Source of the DNA: Hofstenia miamia
Lineage: Eukaryota; Xenacoelomorpha; Acoela; Hofsteniidae
Direction: 5' to 3'
NCBI GenBank assembly: GCA_900660155.1
Contig: CABFPE010000339.1
Span: 738,219 to 802,218 of the forward strand
Length of the DNA stretch: 64,000 nt
Positions within the stretch are counted from its first letter, which is position 1, and each line of letters starts with the position of its first letter. Below are positions 24,508 to 35,499 of the stretch, piece by piece. Under the pieces are notes generated by a model. It saw only the letters and a list, made by a program, of their open reading frames with translations. It was not told the origin of the DNA and did not search any database. Position numbers and translations under genes: made by a program.

Positions 24508-26935
24508 TTTTTTTAAAATAATAATTTTATTGATACAAAATTATAATTACAATTATTCAAAATCATCTACATATTTACAAAATCCTATTATTTAGTACCT
24601 ATTAGCACTAAATTTATAAAACTAATCATGGATAAAAAAATGTTCGATTCATATTTACCTTTTAAAATGATTAAGAAAAATTATCAACAAATTCACACAA
24701 TTAACTTAATGTAGCATTCTTTACTTCAATCTAGCGATGAGGATCTAGAGATCTTGCTAGGATCATTAGCATTGCATCGCATTAGTGCAATTGAGAGAGA
24801 CTGTAAAAATCTAAAGGGAGCATTATCACATCTCTATTGGGAATTTTCCGCGATTCAGCAAGGAGGACCAGCTTCCGGAAAGTGTTAATTGAGGTAGCTG
24901 AGAAGCCCCCTAGTGTTTCTAAGGCCAAGAGCACAAATGTATAACCTTCAGATTCCCAATTATTAAAGTGTTTTGAGAATTTGCGATCTTCAGCTACGCT
25001 TAGAGACCAACCTACATTTGATACCGCATTTGAAATGGTTGAAGTCAAGTCTAATGCAGCTGACTTGCCTGCAGACCGAACAGGAATGAAAACATCTCCA
25101 GGTTTAGACCGAGTCCCATTAATTAGATTATGTTGCTCTTTAACTGGTAATATCTGCATTGGTGAGCTGCTCAACCAATCTTGAGCTTTAAAGACAGAAC
25201 CCAAATAAGCCAAAGATGCTGATCACAGGCACGACGAATACGAAAGCCTCCCATTTTGATAGGGAAAGATGTTTGATTCCATGCAATGTCAGGAAGTGAT
25301 ATCCAGTAAGTATTCATCAAATTCCTTTAAAATAACCTCACTATTAGCAGAGGGAGGAATAGATCTCAGAGTATAGGTAAGCTTTGTGGTACTAAAGCAC
25401 ACTTTAAGAATACCCTTTGCAAGTGGAGGATCTCCGAGCTCACTGGGCCTTTCTAGACATGCCTAAGCTTTTTTAGACCATTTCCCGAGAAGCAGTTGCA
25501 TATACGGAGTATCATCAACTGGAACACTAAGTAGTTCAAAACCACAATAGGTGCCCTTGGAATATATGAGTCTATGCTGGTAAATTCTGTGGGACACCAC
25601 AATTGACATTTCCTTAAGTTGAATTGAAGGCCCAAAGAAGAACCCCATTTTTGAATGATTGTAAGGCATCTAGATAGAGAATATTCGCTACCACAACATA
25701 GTCCATCATCCAAGTACCAACTATTGAGTTCAAACTCAGGAAGTTCTAAGCTGATGCGCGCTATAAATGGATGGAGAGTAATTGCAAAGACCAATGGACC
25801 GAGAGGATCGCCTTGTTGCAACCCGGCTTCACTACTAAATATTTTCCCATCATATAGCAGGTTACTGTGACGCGCATACGACTGCTGTACAAATGAGTGG
25901 AGCCCAAGTAGATTCTCTTTGACTGCTTCAAGGATAGAACTTCGATTCAGAGTGTTAAAAAAAATCAATCGAAAACATGCTTTTAGTTCCAGAAATTAAT
26001 CACTTCTCCATTGTAGATCTGGCAGCATGAATCATTGCTTCTGCTCCACCTTTTGTAGCAACTCCTAGTTGATGGGGATTTCAAATCATTTGGAACCCAG
26101 CATTGGCAGCATGAACCAGGCATTTTACAACAAGTCGACGCAACACTTCACCAACAGCAATTGGTTGAATCCCACCTTTAGGCTTAGTAACAGCAAAAAT
26201 ATTTGCAGCACAAAACCAAGGACGGATTCAACTGGCATATTCCCTGAAGCCAATAGATTAAGTAATCTGCCAATGAATTCAAAGTATTTTCCCTCACATT
26301 GGTATTTGGACACTTAATGGCATTGAGTATGTGTTCAGAAAATAAACGACTAGGACCAGATGATGTACCTTTAGGAAAACTCTTAAGGGCTTTTAAAATC
26401 GAGCTGACATCCAATTGATAAGACGGAATGGTATTTTCAAGAAGTAATGGCTCATCTTACTGAGGGTGAAAAGAAGCAAGAGTATCACGCGTTTTTGAAT
26501 TAGCTGGGGCCATGCCAGTTGTCCTAAGTGCATTGGCTGCTCTACCATATTATCCCAACTCTGCAAGAGTCTTAGATCTTCTAATTCTAGTTTCATCATT
26601 ATCAGATGAAAACACTGAACGTTTCGATTTTATCCGTGTCACTTCATTCCAGAGTACGACATAATCATCATCTTCAAAACTTTTAATAAGTCTACGAATT
26701 TGGGTGTTATCATTAATAACGTATATCTTATTCCAGCTCTTTGACTTGATCTCAAAACTGCTGTGGGCAATATGAATAATTTCATCCAGTTTATAATATT
26801 GGCAGGATCCATACAACATCTATCAATTAGAAATTGCAATATGTTGGACCAATAATTTCTGATGGAAATTGGTATGAGACGAATAGTAACCACATTTTCA
26901 AAAAATAGAATTAAGAGATGGGAGCTTAGGTTCAC
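24508..26935 (-). pseudogene. Non-LTR-type retroelement: RT plus unusual C-terminal domain, decayed
   Basis: Minus-strand frames in order give an N-terminal region (26935-26550), the RT finger region (FPKGTSSGPSRLFSEHILNA, about 26375-26315), the palm (GLQQGDPLGPLVFAITLHPF at about 25810-25751, then SWYLDDGLCCG at about 25720-25688, with the Asp pair intact) and a C-terminal domain (25213-24782: GDVFIPVRSAGKSAALDLTS, then AEDRKFSKHFNNWESEG and LALETLGGFSATS). Stops and shifts split the frames. A minus-strand AATAAA near 24529-24534 is followed by an A-run (24508-24517 as T), the expected polyadenylated 3' end. The C-terminal domain might be a nuclease in the position held by the endonuclease of R2-like elements; that is inference. 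Confidence 0.7.
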
Positions 26936-27169
26936 TTGATGTAATATATAAAGAGTTCATAGCTTGAGTTAAACAAGAACTGTTATCTGTGGCTGATGGA
27001 GAAATAAAATCAACATTTTCATCAATTCCAATAATTTCTTTTTTCTATTTTGCTTTCATAATTATGTGTACAATTTTTAATCATTTTACTTTAAATAATG
27101 TCTTGTGATCAGTAAAGCAAATATATTCTTTTCTCTTTCATAGTTAAATATGATCTTAAATACTAACTG

Positions 27170-27910
27170 TGGTCGGGGTTACTCTACCAGTCAACGGACT
27201 GAAGAGTGGGTGGCAACAGATCAGCTCTGGCACTTCCCCTAGAAGTGTGCTGCCGGCTTAATCATGCTTGTCCTCTGGCGACCCCTGGCACGCTGAGTGC
27301 TGATCTGTGTTGAGTCTGATCAGCAGAGAGTGAAGCCGAAGGCCGAGCTTCATGAGAGGATTGCGCCTCTCTACAGCTTTCGCCAACCAAGGCTACTAAC
27401 TGAGGTAACTCGTGAGCACCTGCGTCTGCCTGTTATGGAGATCCTGATTATTTAGGAGATATTTATACACTTGAAGTGCAAAGCACCAAGTGACGTCCTA
27501 AAATCTCCGTAACTTAGAATGTCGGATCATAACTAAAACCCATGACAAAGCAAAGCTCCCTCATAGGTAAGGCTCAGCAAATGCTGGCCTAGGCCTATCT
27601 AGAGGCCAGAGACAGAGGAAAATCCTCTGTATAACTGCCCTCGTAGACGCACTCTACGGCTCTGGGCATAGACGTCGCCGTCTGCTCCACAGAACAGACA
27701 GTCTCACATCATCATCACCGCCCCCATATGTGCAAAGCACACATGGTTGCACCTTCTTATACCCTATTGTTTAACGTCCACTCCAGGTTCGGGACTCCGC
27801 AAAGCGACGCGCCCATCAAGTATTGGCTCAGCGTCTCCGCTTCTCCAGGAACCACCACGAGGAGGTTACTCTCTAGGACGATTCAGGCGTAGCCCTTTCG
27901 GTTCCCAAAT
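27170..27910. other. GC-rich, hairpin-dense segment, probably the structured leader of the retroelement
   Basis: This block is about half G+C inside DNA that is about one third G+C. It holds a chain of short perfect or near-perfect stem-loops: 27188-27201, 27331-27352, 27354-27371, 27468-27492, 27584-27609, 27613-27629, 27642-27658, 27670-27683 and 27724-27746. All three minus-strand frames are broken by stops, so it is not coding. It lies directly upstream of the minus-strand RT region, which suggests a 5' leader with folded RNA (internal ribosome entry, ribozyme or packaging). No known RNA family was recognised. Confidence 0.6.
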
Positions 27911-28763
27911 ACTAACTAAGTATTTTCCAACCGTACACATTCCCACCAAGTATTTAGATTTAGTACAATGTACTAAATGTCCCAGTAACAATGCAGATCT
28001 TTTTCCGGTATATTTTGGGACAATTTGGGAAATAATTAATTCTCTATTTAAGTTGTGTAGCGGCATGTTATTTCCAAATGCTGTTATTTTGTTTTTCAAA
28101 ACAATAAGGTAGAAGACACCATAAAAATAACAAAATGATTCTTGATTTCTGATTAGATTCTCATAAATACTTATTCTAATCTTATGTACTAAAAAAAGTA
28201 GTAATTCACAGTGTTAAAGCATCCAAACTGAAACATTTCATATAGATTTTATTAATAAACTTGTAAATGGTCTGCGTTTGTAACAAAACCGATAATCGAC
28301 GATAATCTGATGTAAAACATGGGCTACTGGACAGAATATTTACTCAAAAATAGGTTATTAAGATAATCTTATCGAAGATAATTTTGTGAATGATTATCTT
28401 TTGAACAAGCCTATACATGTAGCCTTGTAGTCAAACAAAATAATCATTCAATTTAAATTTATGCTTAAGTGAAGTGGAACCTGTGCAGTCAGCAACAGCC
28501 AATGGACTCATTTCTGTTTGATATATTTTATATATACTTCATTTAAAGGAAAATAAATTTTTTGAATGAAATTAATTATTTTCAAAATGCGGGACGAGAT
28601 TTGTGATAAGCAGCGAACGGGCCCGGGACAAGATTATACGAGACCGGTACGGGACCGGGATGGAAATTCCGTCAAGTTTCCAACTCTGCTGAGAGATAAA
28701 GTCCATTCGACCTCATTGATTTTTGGGATATCTCTAGCATTGTGATGTTATGTCTCCATTTAA

Positions 28764-29316
28764 TAAAGATCATCGATCACATATTTTAAATTTTTCGGGG
28801 TAAAAAATTGCTCAAGTTGAAACTTTCAAATATCTTGGAGTAACAATTGACAATAAATTAAACTATTCAAATCACATACGCATAGTGTTACGCAAAATGG
28901 CAATGGGAATTAAAACTATCTTATTTAATAACATATACCGCTCATTAATAAATAAAATTGACTCACAAATCAAATGGGCAGCTAATATTTATGACGAAAA
29001 TTATNTAAAGCGAATCAAAAAGCGAATTAAATTTATAAATAAAATTAATAACTACCTCCTTAAACAATATATCCCTAAAATACGTTCTACATCATGGAAA
29101 AGGATTCCAGTTCTTTAAAAGATATCATTAATTAGCAATAAACTGGGTAAACGGATAATTCCGAATCCATGTTTTTTGTTATTATGTTTTTATAGTTTTT
29201 GTGTATTTTATGTTGTTATTGACGCATTAAGTGTAGTATTAGCAGCATTTGTTGAGGTGTATAATTATGCCAATGTACTACACTTAATAAGAAATTCTAT
29301 TCTATTCTATTCTATA
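28764..29316 (+). mobile_element. LINE 3' end with (CTATT)n tail, internally collapsed copy
   Basis: The frame reads VETFKYLGVTIDNKLNYSNH and RKMAMGIKTILF, the RT thumb region. A single N (29005) then skips about 250 bp that are present in the second copy, and the C-terminus RIKKRIKFINKINNYLLKQY follows. It ends in a pentanucleotide tail (TTCTA units, about 29290-29316). It is probably an assembly-redundant copy of 30234-31039. Confidence 0.7.
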
Positions 29317-29394
29317 AGTTTCTCATTTTTGTAGTTCATTTGTGAAGCTATTCAGTAAATCACAAGTTATTATAATAGTAAAACGCTTTCTAAA

Positions 29395-29640
29395 TTATGA
29401 ATATAGTATCTTATTATGAAGAACCATATTTGTGCTAAATGTACATAAACAATATTTCAGCAAACCCCATTGCACACGAAATTGGGTTTGGCTCAGTCGC
29501 TTGTGAGGTATTTCTAATAGCGAGCTTGCAATAATGCCAGTGTCTAGGGATTTGATTTCACCAATATCTGAAGCAAAAGTAAATGCAACTAAAATGCTAA
29601 TTAATGAAATCACAAGAATTCTGAATTTTATTCTTTTCAT
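29395..29640 (-). CDS. Hypothetical 81-residue protein with signal-peptide-like N-terminus (redundant copy at 31116-31361)
   Basis: The ATG start at 29638-29640 is followed by a basic n-region (MKRIKFR), a 14-residue hydrophobic core (ILVISLISILVAFT) and a plausible cleavage site after FAS. The rest (DIGEIKSLDTGIIASS...) has no recognised domain and only two cysteines. It lies between two LINE fragments on the opposite strand. It could be a real short secreted peptide, a first exon, or chance. The second copy at 31116-31361 is the same locus assembled twice. Confidence 0.25.
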   Translation of the reverse strand: MKRIKFRILVISLISILVAFTFASDIGEIKSLDTGIIASSLLEIPHKRLSQTQFRVQWGLLKYCLCTFSTNMVLHNKILYS

Positions 29641-29704
29641 TTCTACTTGTAAGGTATTTATTTAAATATAGAAGGGAGGAAATATTCGAATTTTAAAACA
29701 GCTA

Positions 29705-30000
29705 GATATCCATCTTTAATGAATTTATAAAATGCAATCACTTCCCAGATTATCTAAAACTTGTCCAGATTACTCCTCTTTTTAAGAAAAACGATCCTTC
29801 AATTGCCACTAATTATCGACCAATTTCAATTACTTCTCCAATAAGTAAAATATTCGAAAGATTATTACATAACCAAATAATTGAACATTTTAATAAGTAT
29901 AATTTATTATCAAACACCCAATTTGGGTTCCGCAAATTTTTTCAATTACTAATGCACTATTACATGCTACTGAAAAATGGAGAACATCACTCGATTCTAA
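29705..30000 (+). pseudogene. LINE reverse-transcriptase finger fragment (also at 31426-31721)
   Basis: The frame reads KLVQITPLFKKNDPS, NYRPISITSPISKIFERLL and LLSNTQFGFRK, the conserved finger motifs of jockey/CR1-like RTs. It is truncated after FGFR. The second copy lies 1721 bp downstream in the redundant segment. Confidence 0.75.
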
Positions 30001-30233
30001 TAAATTTCAATTAAACATTTAATTGCAGAACGTTTATGGCAATCGTGGTTGCCGTAGGTGTAATCAAAACGTTTTTGAAAGTCCGTTGGTAGAAATACGC
30101 AGACCTTCTTCTACAAAATAATAATTTATAAATTTAAAAACGAAACCATTTACTTAACATGCTTCGGCATTCCACTATCATGATCAAAATGTATCCCAAT
30201 ATGAAATTCACAAAATATTCATCAATATATATN

Positions 30234-31039
30234 TAAAGATCATCGATCACATATTTTAAATTTTTCGGGGTAAAAAATTGCTCAAGTTGAAACTTTCAAA
30301 TATCTTGGAGTAACAATTGACAATAAATTAAACTATTCAAATCACATACGCATAGTGTTACGCAAAATGGCAATGGGAATTAAAACTATCTTATTTAATA
30401 ACATATACCGCTCATTAATAAATAAAATTGACTCACAAATCAAATGGGCAGCTAATATTTATGACGAAAATTATTCTACTAAGATGGAAAACGTTTATAT
30501 TGTATTAATGATGCTTCATATTTCAAAAGATACTTTTTATTAATAAAATTTTGGGATATCTCAAACCAGCGCTCACCTTACAGTAAACTGCAATTTCCCC
30601 TATATGCGTGTTCAACTTATCATTCGAGGACATCCAAATTCAGTAAAGTGAAGTTCAAGAAGCATTTTCTTAAAAATTCATTTTTAAACTCAGCAGTTGA
30701 TCTATGGAATAACTTACCAATTGAAATAAAGCGAATCAAAAAGCGAATTAAATTTATAAATAAAATTAATAACTACCTCCTTAAACAATATATCCCTAAA
30801 ATACGTTCTACATCATGGAAAAGGATTCCAGTTCTTTAAAAGATATCATTAATTAGCAATAAACTGGGTAAACGGATAATTCCGAATCCATGTTTTTTGT
30901 TATTATGTTTTTATAGTTTTTGTGTATTTTATGTTGTTATTGACGCATTAAGTGTAGTATTAGCAGCATTTGTTGAGGTGTATAATTATGCCAATGTACT
31001 ACACTTAATAAGAAATTCTATTCTATTCTATTCTATAAG
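30234..31039 (+). mobile_element. LINE 3' end with (CTATT)n tail, fuller copy
   Basis: It contains the thumb region as at 28764, the middle part missing there (30475-30726), and KFKKHFLKNSFLNSAVDLWN then NLPIEIK, matching the conserved x-A-x-x-L-W-N-x-L-P C-terminal motif of non-LTR polymerases. The frame ends at 30839, about 180 bp before the TTCTA-repeat tail (about 31012-31039). Stops in the middle part show a dead copy. Confidence 0.75.
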
Positions 31040-31953
31040 TTTCTCATTTTTGTAGTTCATTTGTGAAGCTATTCAGTAAATCACAAGTTATTATAATAGT
31101 AAAACGCTTTCTAAATTATGAATATAGTATCTTATTATGAAGAACCATATTTGTGCTAAATGTACATAAACAATATTTCAGCAAACCCCATTGCACACGA
31201 AATTGGGTTTGGCTCAGTCGCTTGTGAGGTATTTCTAATAGCGAGCTTGCAATAATGCCAGTGTCTAGGGATTTGATTTCACCAATATCTGAAGCAAAAG
31301 TAAATGCAACTAAAATGCTAATTAATGAAATCACAAGAATTCTGAATTTTATTCTTTTCATTTCTACTTGTAAGGTATTTATTTAAATATAGAAGGGAGG
31401 AAATATTCGAATTTTAAAACAGCTAGATATCCATCTTTAATGAATTTATAAAATGCAATCACTTCCCAGATTATCTAAAACTTGTCCAGATTACTCCTCT
31501 TTTTAAGAAAAACGATCCTTCAATTGCCACTAATTATCGACCAATTTCAATTACTTCTCCAATAAGTAAAATATTCGAAAGATTATTACATAACCAAATA
31601 ATTGAACATTTTAATAAGTATAATTTATTATCAAACACCCAATTTGGGTTCCGCAAATTTTTTCAATTACTAATGCACTATTACATGCTACTGAAAAATG
31701 GAGAACATCACTCGATTCTAATAAATTTCAATTAAACATTTAATTGCAGAACGTTTATGGCAATCGTGGTTGCCGTAGGTGTAATCAAAACGTTTTTGAA
31801 AGTCCGTTGGTAGAAATACGCAGACCTTCTTCTACAAAATAATAATTTATAAATTTAAAAACGAAACCATTTACTTAACATGCTTCGGCATTCCACTATC
31901 ATGATCAAAATGTATCCCAATATGAAATTCACAAAATATTCATCAATATATAT
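30727..31953 (+). repeat. Redundant assembly segment, copy 2
   Basis: This is the counterpart of 29006-30232. Unlike copy 1 it continues through the (TA)n run (about 31947-31969) into the Penelope remnant, so it is the better-joined version. Confidence 0.8.
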
Positions 31954-32751
31954 ATATATATATATATATTAAAATAACATTGGTAGATTTAGTTTAATTT
32001 ATATTCATTTTTTGTTTAAGTTTGGTTCCTTTAATTCTACATAAATTAATTCTATGATGTTTTGTTGAAAATTATCAATTGCTTTGGATAAGACTTTATG
32101 AGTAAATTTAATATCACAGTTCTTTAAGTGATTTTAAATCTTTGACTGATTATTATGTTCTCTAACTCTTGTTTCTTGCAAGTAATTTTATATACTACTT
32201 CGTTTCGGTCTTTAGCACTATTAGATGTCTTAGTTTATGGGTTTTAAGTATAAATTCTATTTTTAAATATGATGGAAAATTCTTTTCAGATCTTTCTGTA
32301 ATTTAATTGATTGCTTGCCTCGATAATCAATATTAAAGATGTAATTGTATAAGTAATCACTTTGTTTTTAGTATTTTTCGTTTGTAGTAAATTTTCTAGT
32401 CTTTCTTCTATAATTCAATCGACAATTGACTATATATATATTGTATATTCATTACACCTTACAATAATCTTTGTGATTGATTGATGAAGTTCTTTGCAAT
32501 TCTGAACAATTATAAAATGTCGATGTTGATCATGGATTTTTTGTAAATAAAATGTATCTTTGAATGGTAGTAAATTACAAATTCTGCATTGGTTTTGTGA
32601 CCCACACGCATCTTGCCAAGATTTCTTCTCAGAATCAGAATTAGAAATAATAAACGATCGAAGTGTAATGATGTTTTAATTATGGGAGACTTTTACTTAT
32701 TAGACAATAAAAATCTAAATTATGAAATTTTTGTCAAAATTTAACTTTAAT
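31947..32751 (-). mobile_element. Penelope-like retroelement 3' remnant, copy 2
   Basis: It aligns with 13871-14724, including the flanking (TA)n. Minus-strand reading gives VVYKITC, the start of the GIY-YIG fold that is degraded in copy 1. The following part is deleted and the frame rejoins at RVREH (about 32158-32172). Each copy has lost a different part of the domain, so both are dead. Confidence 0.65.
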
Positions 32752-32757
32752 TATTTT

Positions 32758-33854
32758 TTATGCTTGCTGTAATTCATTCCAACGATCTATGCTATAACTA
32801 ATAATACTATTTTCATTAGTCTATTTCATAACTCATTTTCCTAAGTGGTTGCATTCGTAAGTGCTTTTCCTGTAGTACATATACATCTGATTTTAATTTA
32901 TGAAATGCTCATTTGTATATAATACATGCATAGGGAAATTATATTATTGTTCTATGTTAATCCCTTAGTGAATATTATTAATTCCCCAACTGAATACATT
33001 GAATTGCAGTCCTACGTAAATCTCGTTTTTCCACAACATTCTTTTCATTTTACGCAAAACTGAATTTTAAGAAAATAATACATGTATGTACTACTCTATA
33101 ATGAATGAGTAAATGAATAAATATATTCCTTAAACATATATATATATATATGTAATTTCTCAACTAAAATATTTTTCTTAATTATTTCAATTAGTTTGTT
33201 TGTAAGTTTCTGATTTTAGGCCCGAGCTGCTTCACTGTTATTGTGAGGATATCGATCTTTTTAAGGGCATTTCATATCTTTGCATGCTCTCTTTGACTGC
33301 CCACATCAGATTTTCATCGACAAAGTAACGTGTAACTGTGTTATTGCCACTGAAAATGGATTTATAAACACTGAGATTTTCAGGATATTTTCTTCATGCG
33401 ATCTGAGATTGGTTCTAACTCAATCATGGAATTCGAGAAACTGTTCTGGATCTTGACAATCAACGCAGCACTGTTTTTGGAACTCTTTTTTCTAAAACGT
33501 TAGTAAACTTGAATTTTTTCGGAGAGCGCAATACGTAGTTCAACAACCCTTCCCAAGCTGACAGTAACTTTCGCGCAAAAGAAATCAATCAGTATCAAGC
33601 AACCGATTTTTATTAAAATAACAGCAGTCCAAAAATTCAGTAGTAAAACCAATAAGCATCTTGCGCTAACGTATTCACTGAAATACCACGAATCCTAACT
33701 TAAGAAGCAAACAACAAAATATATAGTGGATGCTCAGAGGCAACAGTCAGTTATCTTCCAAGCAATTCAATCTCTTCGATATTGAATAGATCATAACAAA
33801 ATGCATCGACTCACAGAGCCTTGAAAATATACAAAAATCCTATTACTGTCGGGA
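32758..33854. other. AT-rich stretch without a supported gene
   Basis: A (TA)n run lies at about 33135-33153. A less AT-rich part from about 33220 to 33600 has no continuous frame on either strand. Confidence 0.4.
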
Positions 33855-34149
33855 CGTTAATCATATCAAAGAGGCCGAGGAACGCAAAGCTGCAAAGTAT
33901 ACCGAAATATCCAATAGCGGCTACTTGTTCCAACCCCTTGCTTTCGATACTCAAGGAAATTGCGGACCTTCAACGACAAGTTTTTTGAAAGATCTAGGAG
34001 ACAAACTTGTAAATATATCTGGCGATAAACGAGCAAAAGAATCTCTGTATCAATCAATAACATCGATAATTATTCAACATAATGCCGCTTGTGTACTAGG
34101 GACTTTAGATAAACAAGAACGCATGGACGAAATCTTTACTTTGTTGTAA
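33855..34149 (+). pseudogene. Retroelement C-terminal domain fragment, relative of 24782-25213
   Basis: The frame reads KEAEERKAAKYTEISNSGYL, then FQPLAFDTQGNCGPSTTSFL and HNAACVLGTLDKQ, ending at a stop at 34147-34149. It aligns with the C-terminal domain of the RT element at 24782-25213 (AEDRKFSKHF and LALETLGGFSATS). The upstream RT part is absent. I have seen this ending in retroelement proteins of other invertebrates, but cannot name the clade. Confidence 0.6.
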
Positions 34150-34160
34150 TTTCTAGACAG

Positions 34161-34459
34161 GTTTATGTCGAAGGTGTTGTCATTGCGACTTGTTCAGGTT
34201 GTGCTAATCGACATTTGATTGCGGATAACATTCAGTGGTTTTCTGATGAGAAAAGAAGTATAGAAGACATATTTGGCTAAAAAGGGGTTGCATGTGTCGG
34301 TAGTTATTGTAGTAAATGATTGCCAATCACATTCATTTCTAGCCTGAAGATGCTGTGATTTTAAATCAAGTTTAAGATCGTTTTAATGTTGGCATTGTGG
34401 AATTAACTGATGAATTGGAAGTTGCCTCATATATTCCTGTAGAAATCAAAGCCTCTTGA
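34161..34459 (+). pseudogene. DNLZ/Zim17 (Hsp70-escort) zinc-finger gene fragment, broken
   Basis: After an acceptor-like TTCTAGACAG, the frame GVVIATCSGCANRHLIADNI then QWFSDEKRSIEDI matches the second half of the DNL zinc finger: a C-x-x-C pair and the H-L-I-A-D-N-x-x-W-F core. In mitochondria this family keeps mtHsp70 soluble. The frame meets TAA at 34278-34280. A short intron follows (donor GTAGTT at 34300, acceptor at 34341-34342), and then a second piece (PEDAVILNQV, stop, DRFNVGIVELTDELEV) with another in-frame TAA at 34373-34375. The first C-x-x-C half is missing. A retained intron means an unprocessed copy, not a retrocopy. Assignment of the second piece to the same gene is inference. 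Confidence 0.6.
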
Positions 34460-35499
34460 TATTGGTTTTAACATGCGCTTTTTTTGAAACTCATTTGTAC
34501 TTATGTGTTCATTATTTGATGTTTGTTATTAAACGTTGATTAATAAATAACTGTATGTATTATTGTGTTAATATAAGCCACAGAAAACCGAAAGGAGTCT
34601 TGAAGGGATGATCCTCTAAATTGAGTTATGTATATGAAAATAAACTTAAATAATTACGCATGTAATTTTCAAAAAACAACATTTTATGTAATTTTTAAAA
34701 TTAATAAACATAGTACCCGTTTTGAGAAAATGCAAGTAGAAGACACAATGTCCGCGGAAAGTAGACAATCTGTTAGTCCATAAACTGTTTTAATCATAGC
34801 TTTTATGAATGAGCGAACAAACTACTGCAAGAGTAAACGAAGATAAGATAAGATAATCTATATTCATTTGAATTTTTTACAATATTTTACTGATATTTCA
34901 AATAGCGTCATTAACTACTATGTACAAAAAGAATGAATAATAAGAAAAATGAAATAAAAAAACACAGACTAAAAAATACACTGACTACGGATAGCTTACT
35001 AATTTCGATATATTGTATAATCGTTATTATAAAATTTAAATCCTATCCATGATCTACCTGATATAAACTTTTGTTTGAGAAATAATAATTTTAATTCTTT
35101 TTTGAATTTTTTAAGGTTGTCTATTATTTTCATTTCTTTTGGCAATATATTCCAGTTATAAATTGCAGTATTAATATAGAATTGAATCATAATATTTTTA
35201 TTAAATTTAACACGTGAGTAGTTTCTTGATCGTTTATTTTGCTTCAGACAATTTGTCGAAAATGACAATGATATCTCGTTGTAGGGTGGAATTTTCTTTA
35301 TAAATTTGAAGAAATAAATAATAATATTGTAAATAATTAACTCTTGTGGAAAAAGAAGAGATTTAGAAATATATTGCTTTGTTTTAGAAGAGTTTTATTA
35401 CAAACATTTAATGCCCATTTTAGTTGAACTCGAAGCTTTTTTATCATTAGGCTGTGTACATTAGTATATAAGATATTAGCATAGTTTAAATTACTCATA

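Larger units (their letters stand above)
24378..28421. mobile_element. Inner hAT-like element (24386-28413) carrying a retroelement
   Basis: The ends are CAGGTTTGTTCAA (from 24386) and, inverted, TAGGCTTGTTCAA (ending 28413). Both ends contain a shared TTATCTTCGATAA block further in. Exact 8-bp duplications TACATGTA flank it (24378-24385 and 28414-28421). Between the ends lie a reverse-transcriptase element on the minus strand and a GC-rich leader. Whether these are cargo or a third-level insertion is open. Confidence 0.75.
24260..28696. mobile_element. Outer hAT-like element (24268-28688), split by a nested element
   Basis: The ends are CAAAGTTGGAAACGGGACAG (24268 on) and, inverted, CAGAGTTGGAAACTTGACG (ending 28688). 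Flanking 8-mers are ATGAGAGA (24260-24267) and CTGAGAGA (28689-28696), matching at 7 of 8. Subterminal units of the GGGAC type are repeated near the right end. Without the inner element its own sequence is only about 390 bp, so it was a MITE inserted in a LINE before the second insertion. Confidence 0.75.
29006..30232 (+). repeat. Redundant assembly segment, copy 1 (1227 bp)
   Basis: This segment is repeated at 30727-31953 at a constant offset of 1721, apparently without differences. It is bounded by single N at 29005 and 30233. The second N falls in a (TA)n run. This is the pattern of an unmerged contig, not a biological tandem duplication. Confidence 0.8.

Noticed and set aside
27747-28112. 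121-codon plus-strand frame in the GC-rich block
   Set aside because: No domain; it overlaps the hairpin-rich non-coding segment, and the minus-strand frame there has equal merit. Compositional effect.
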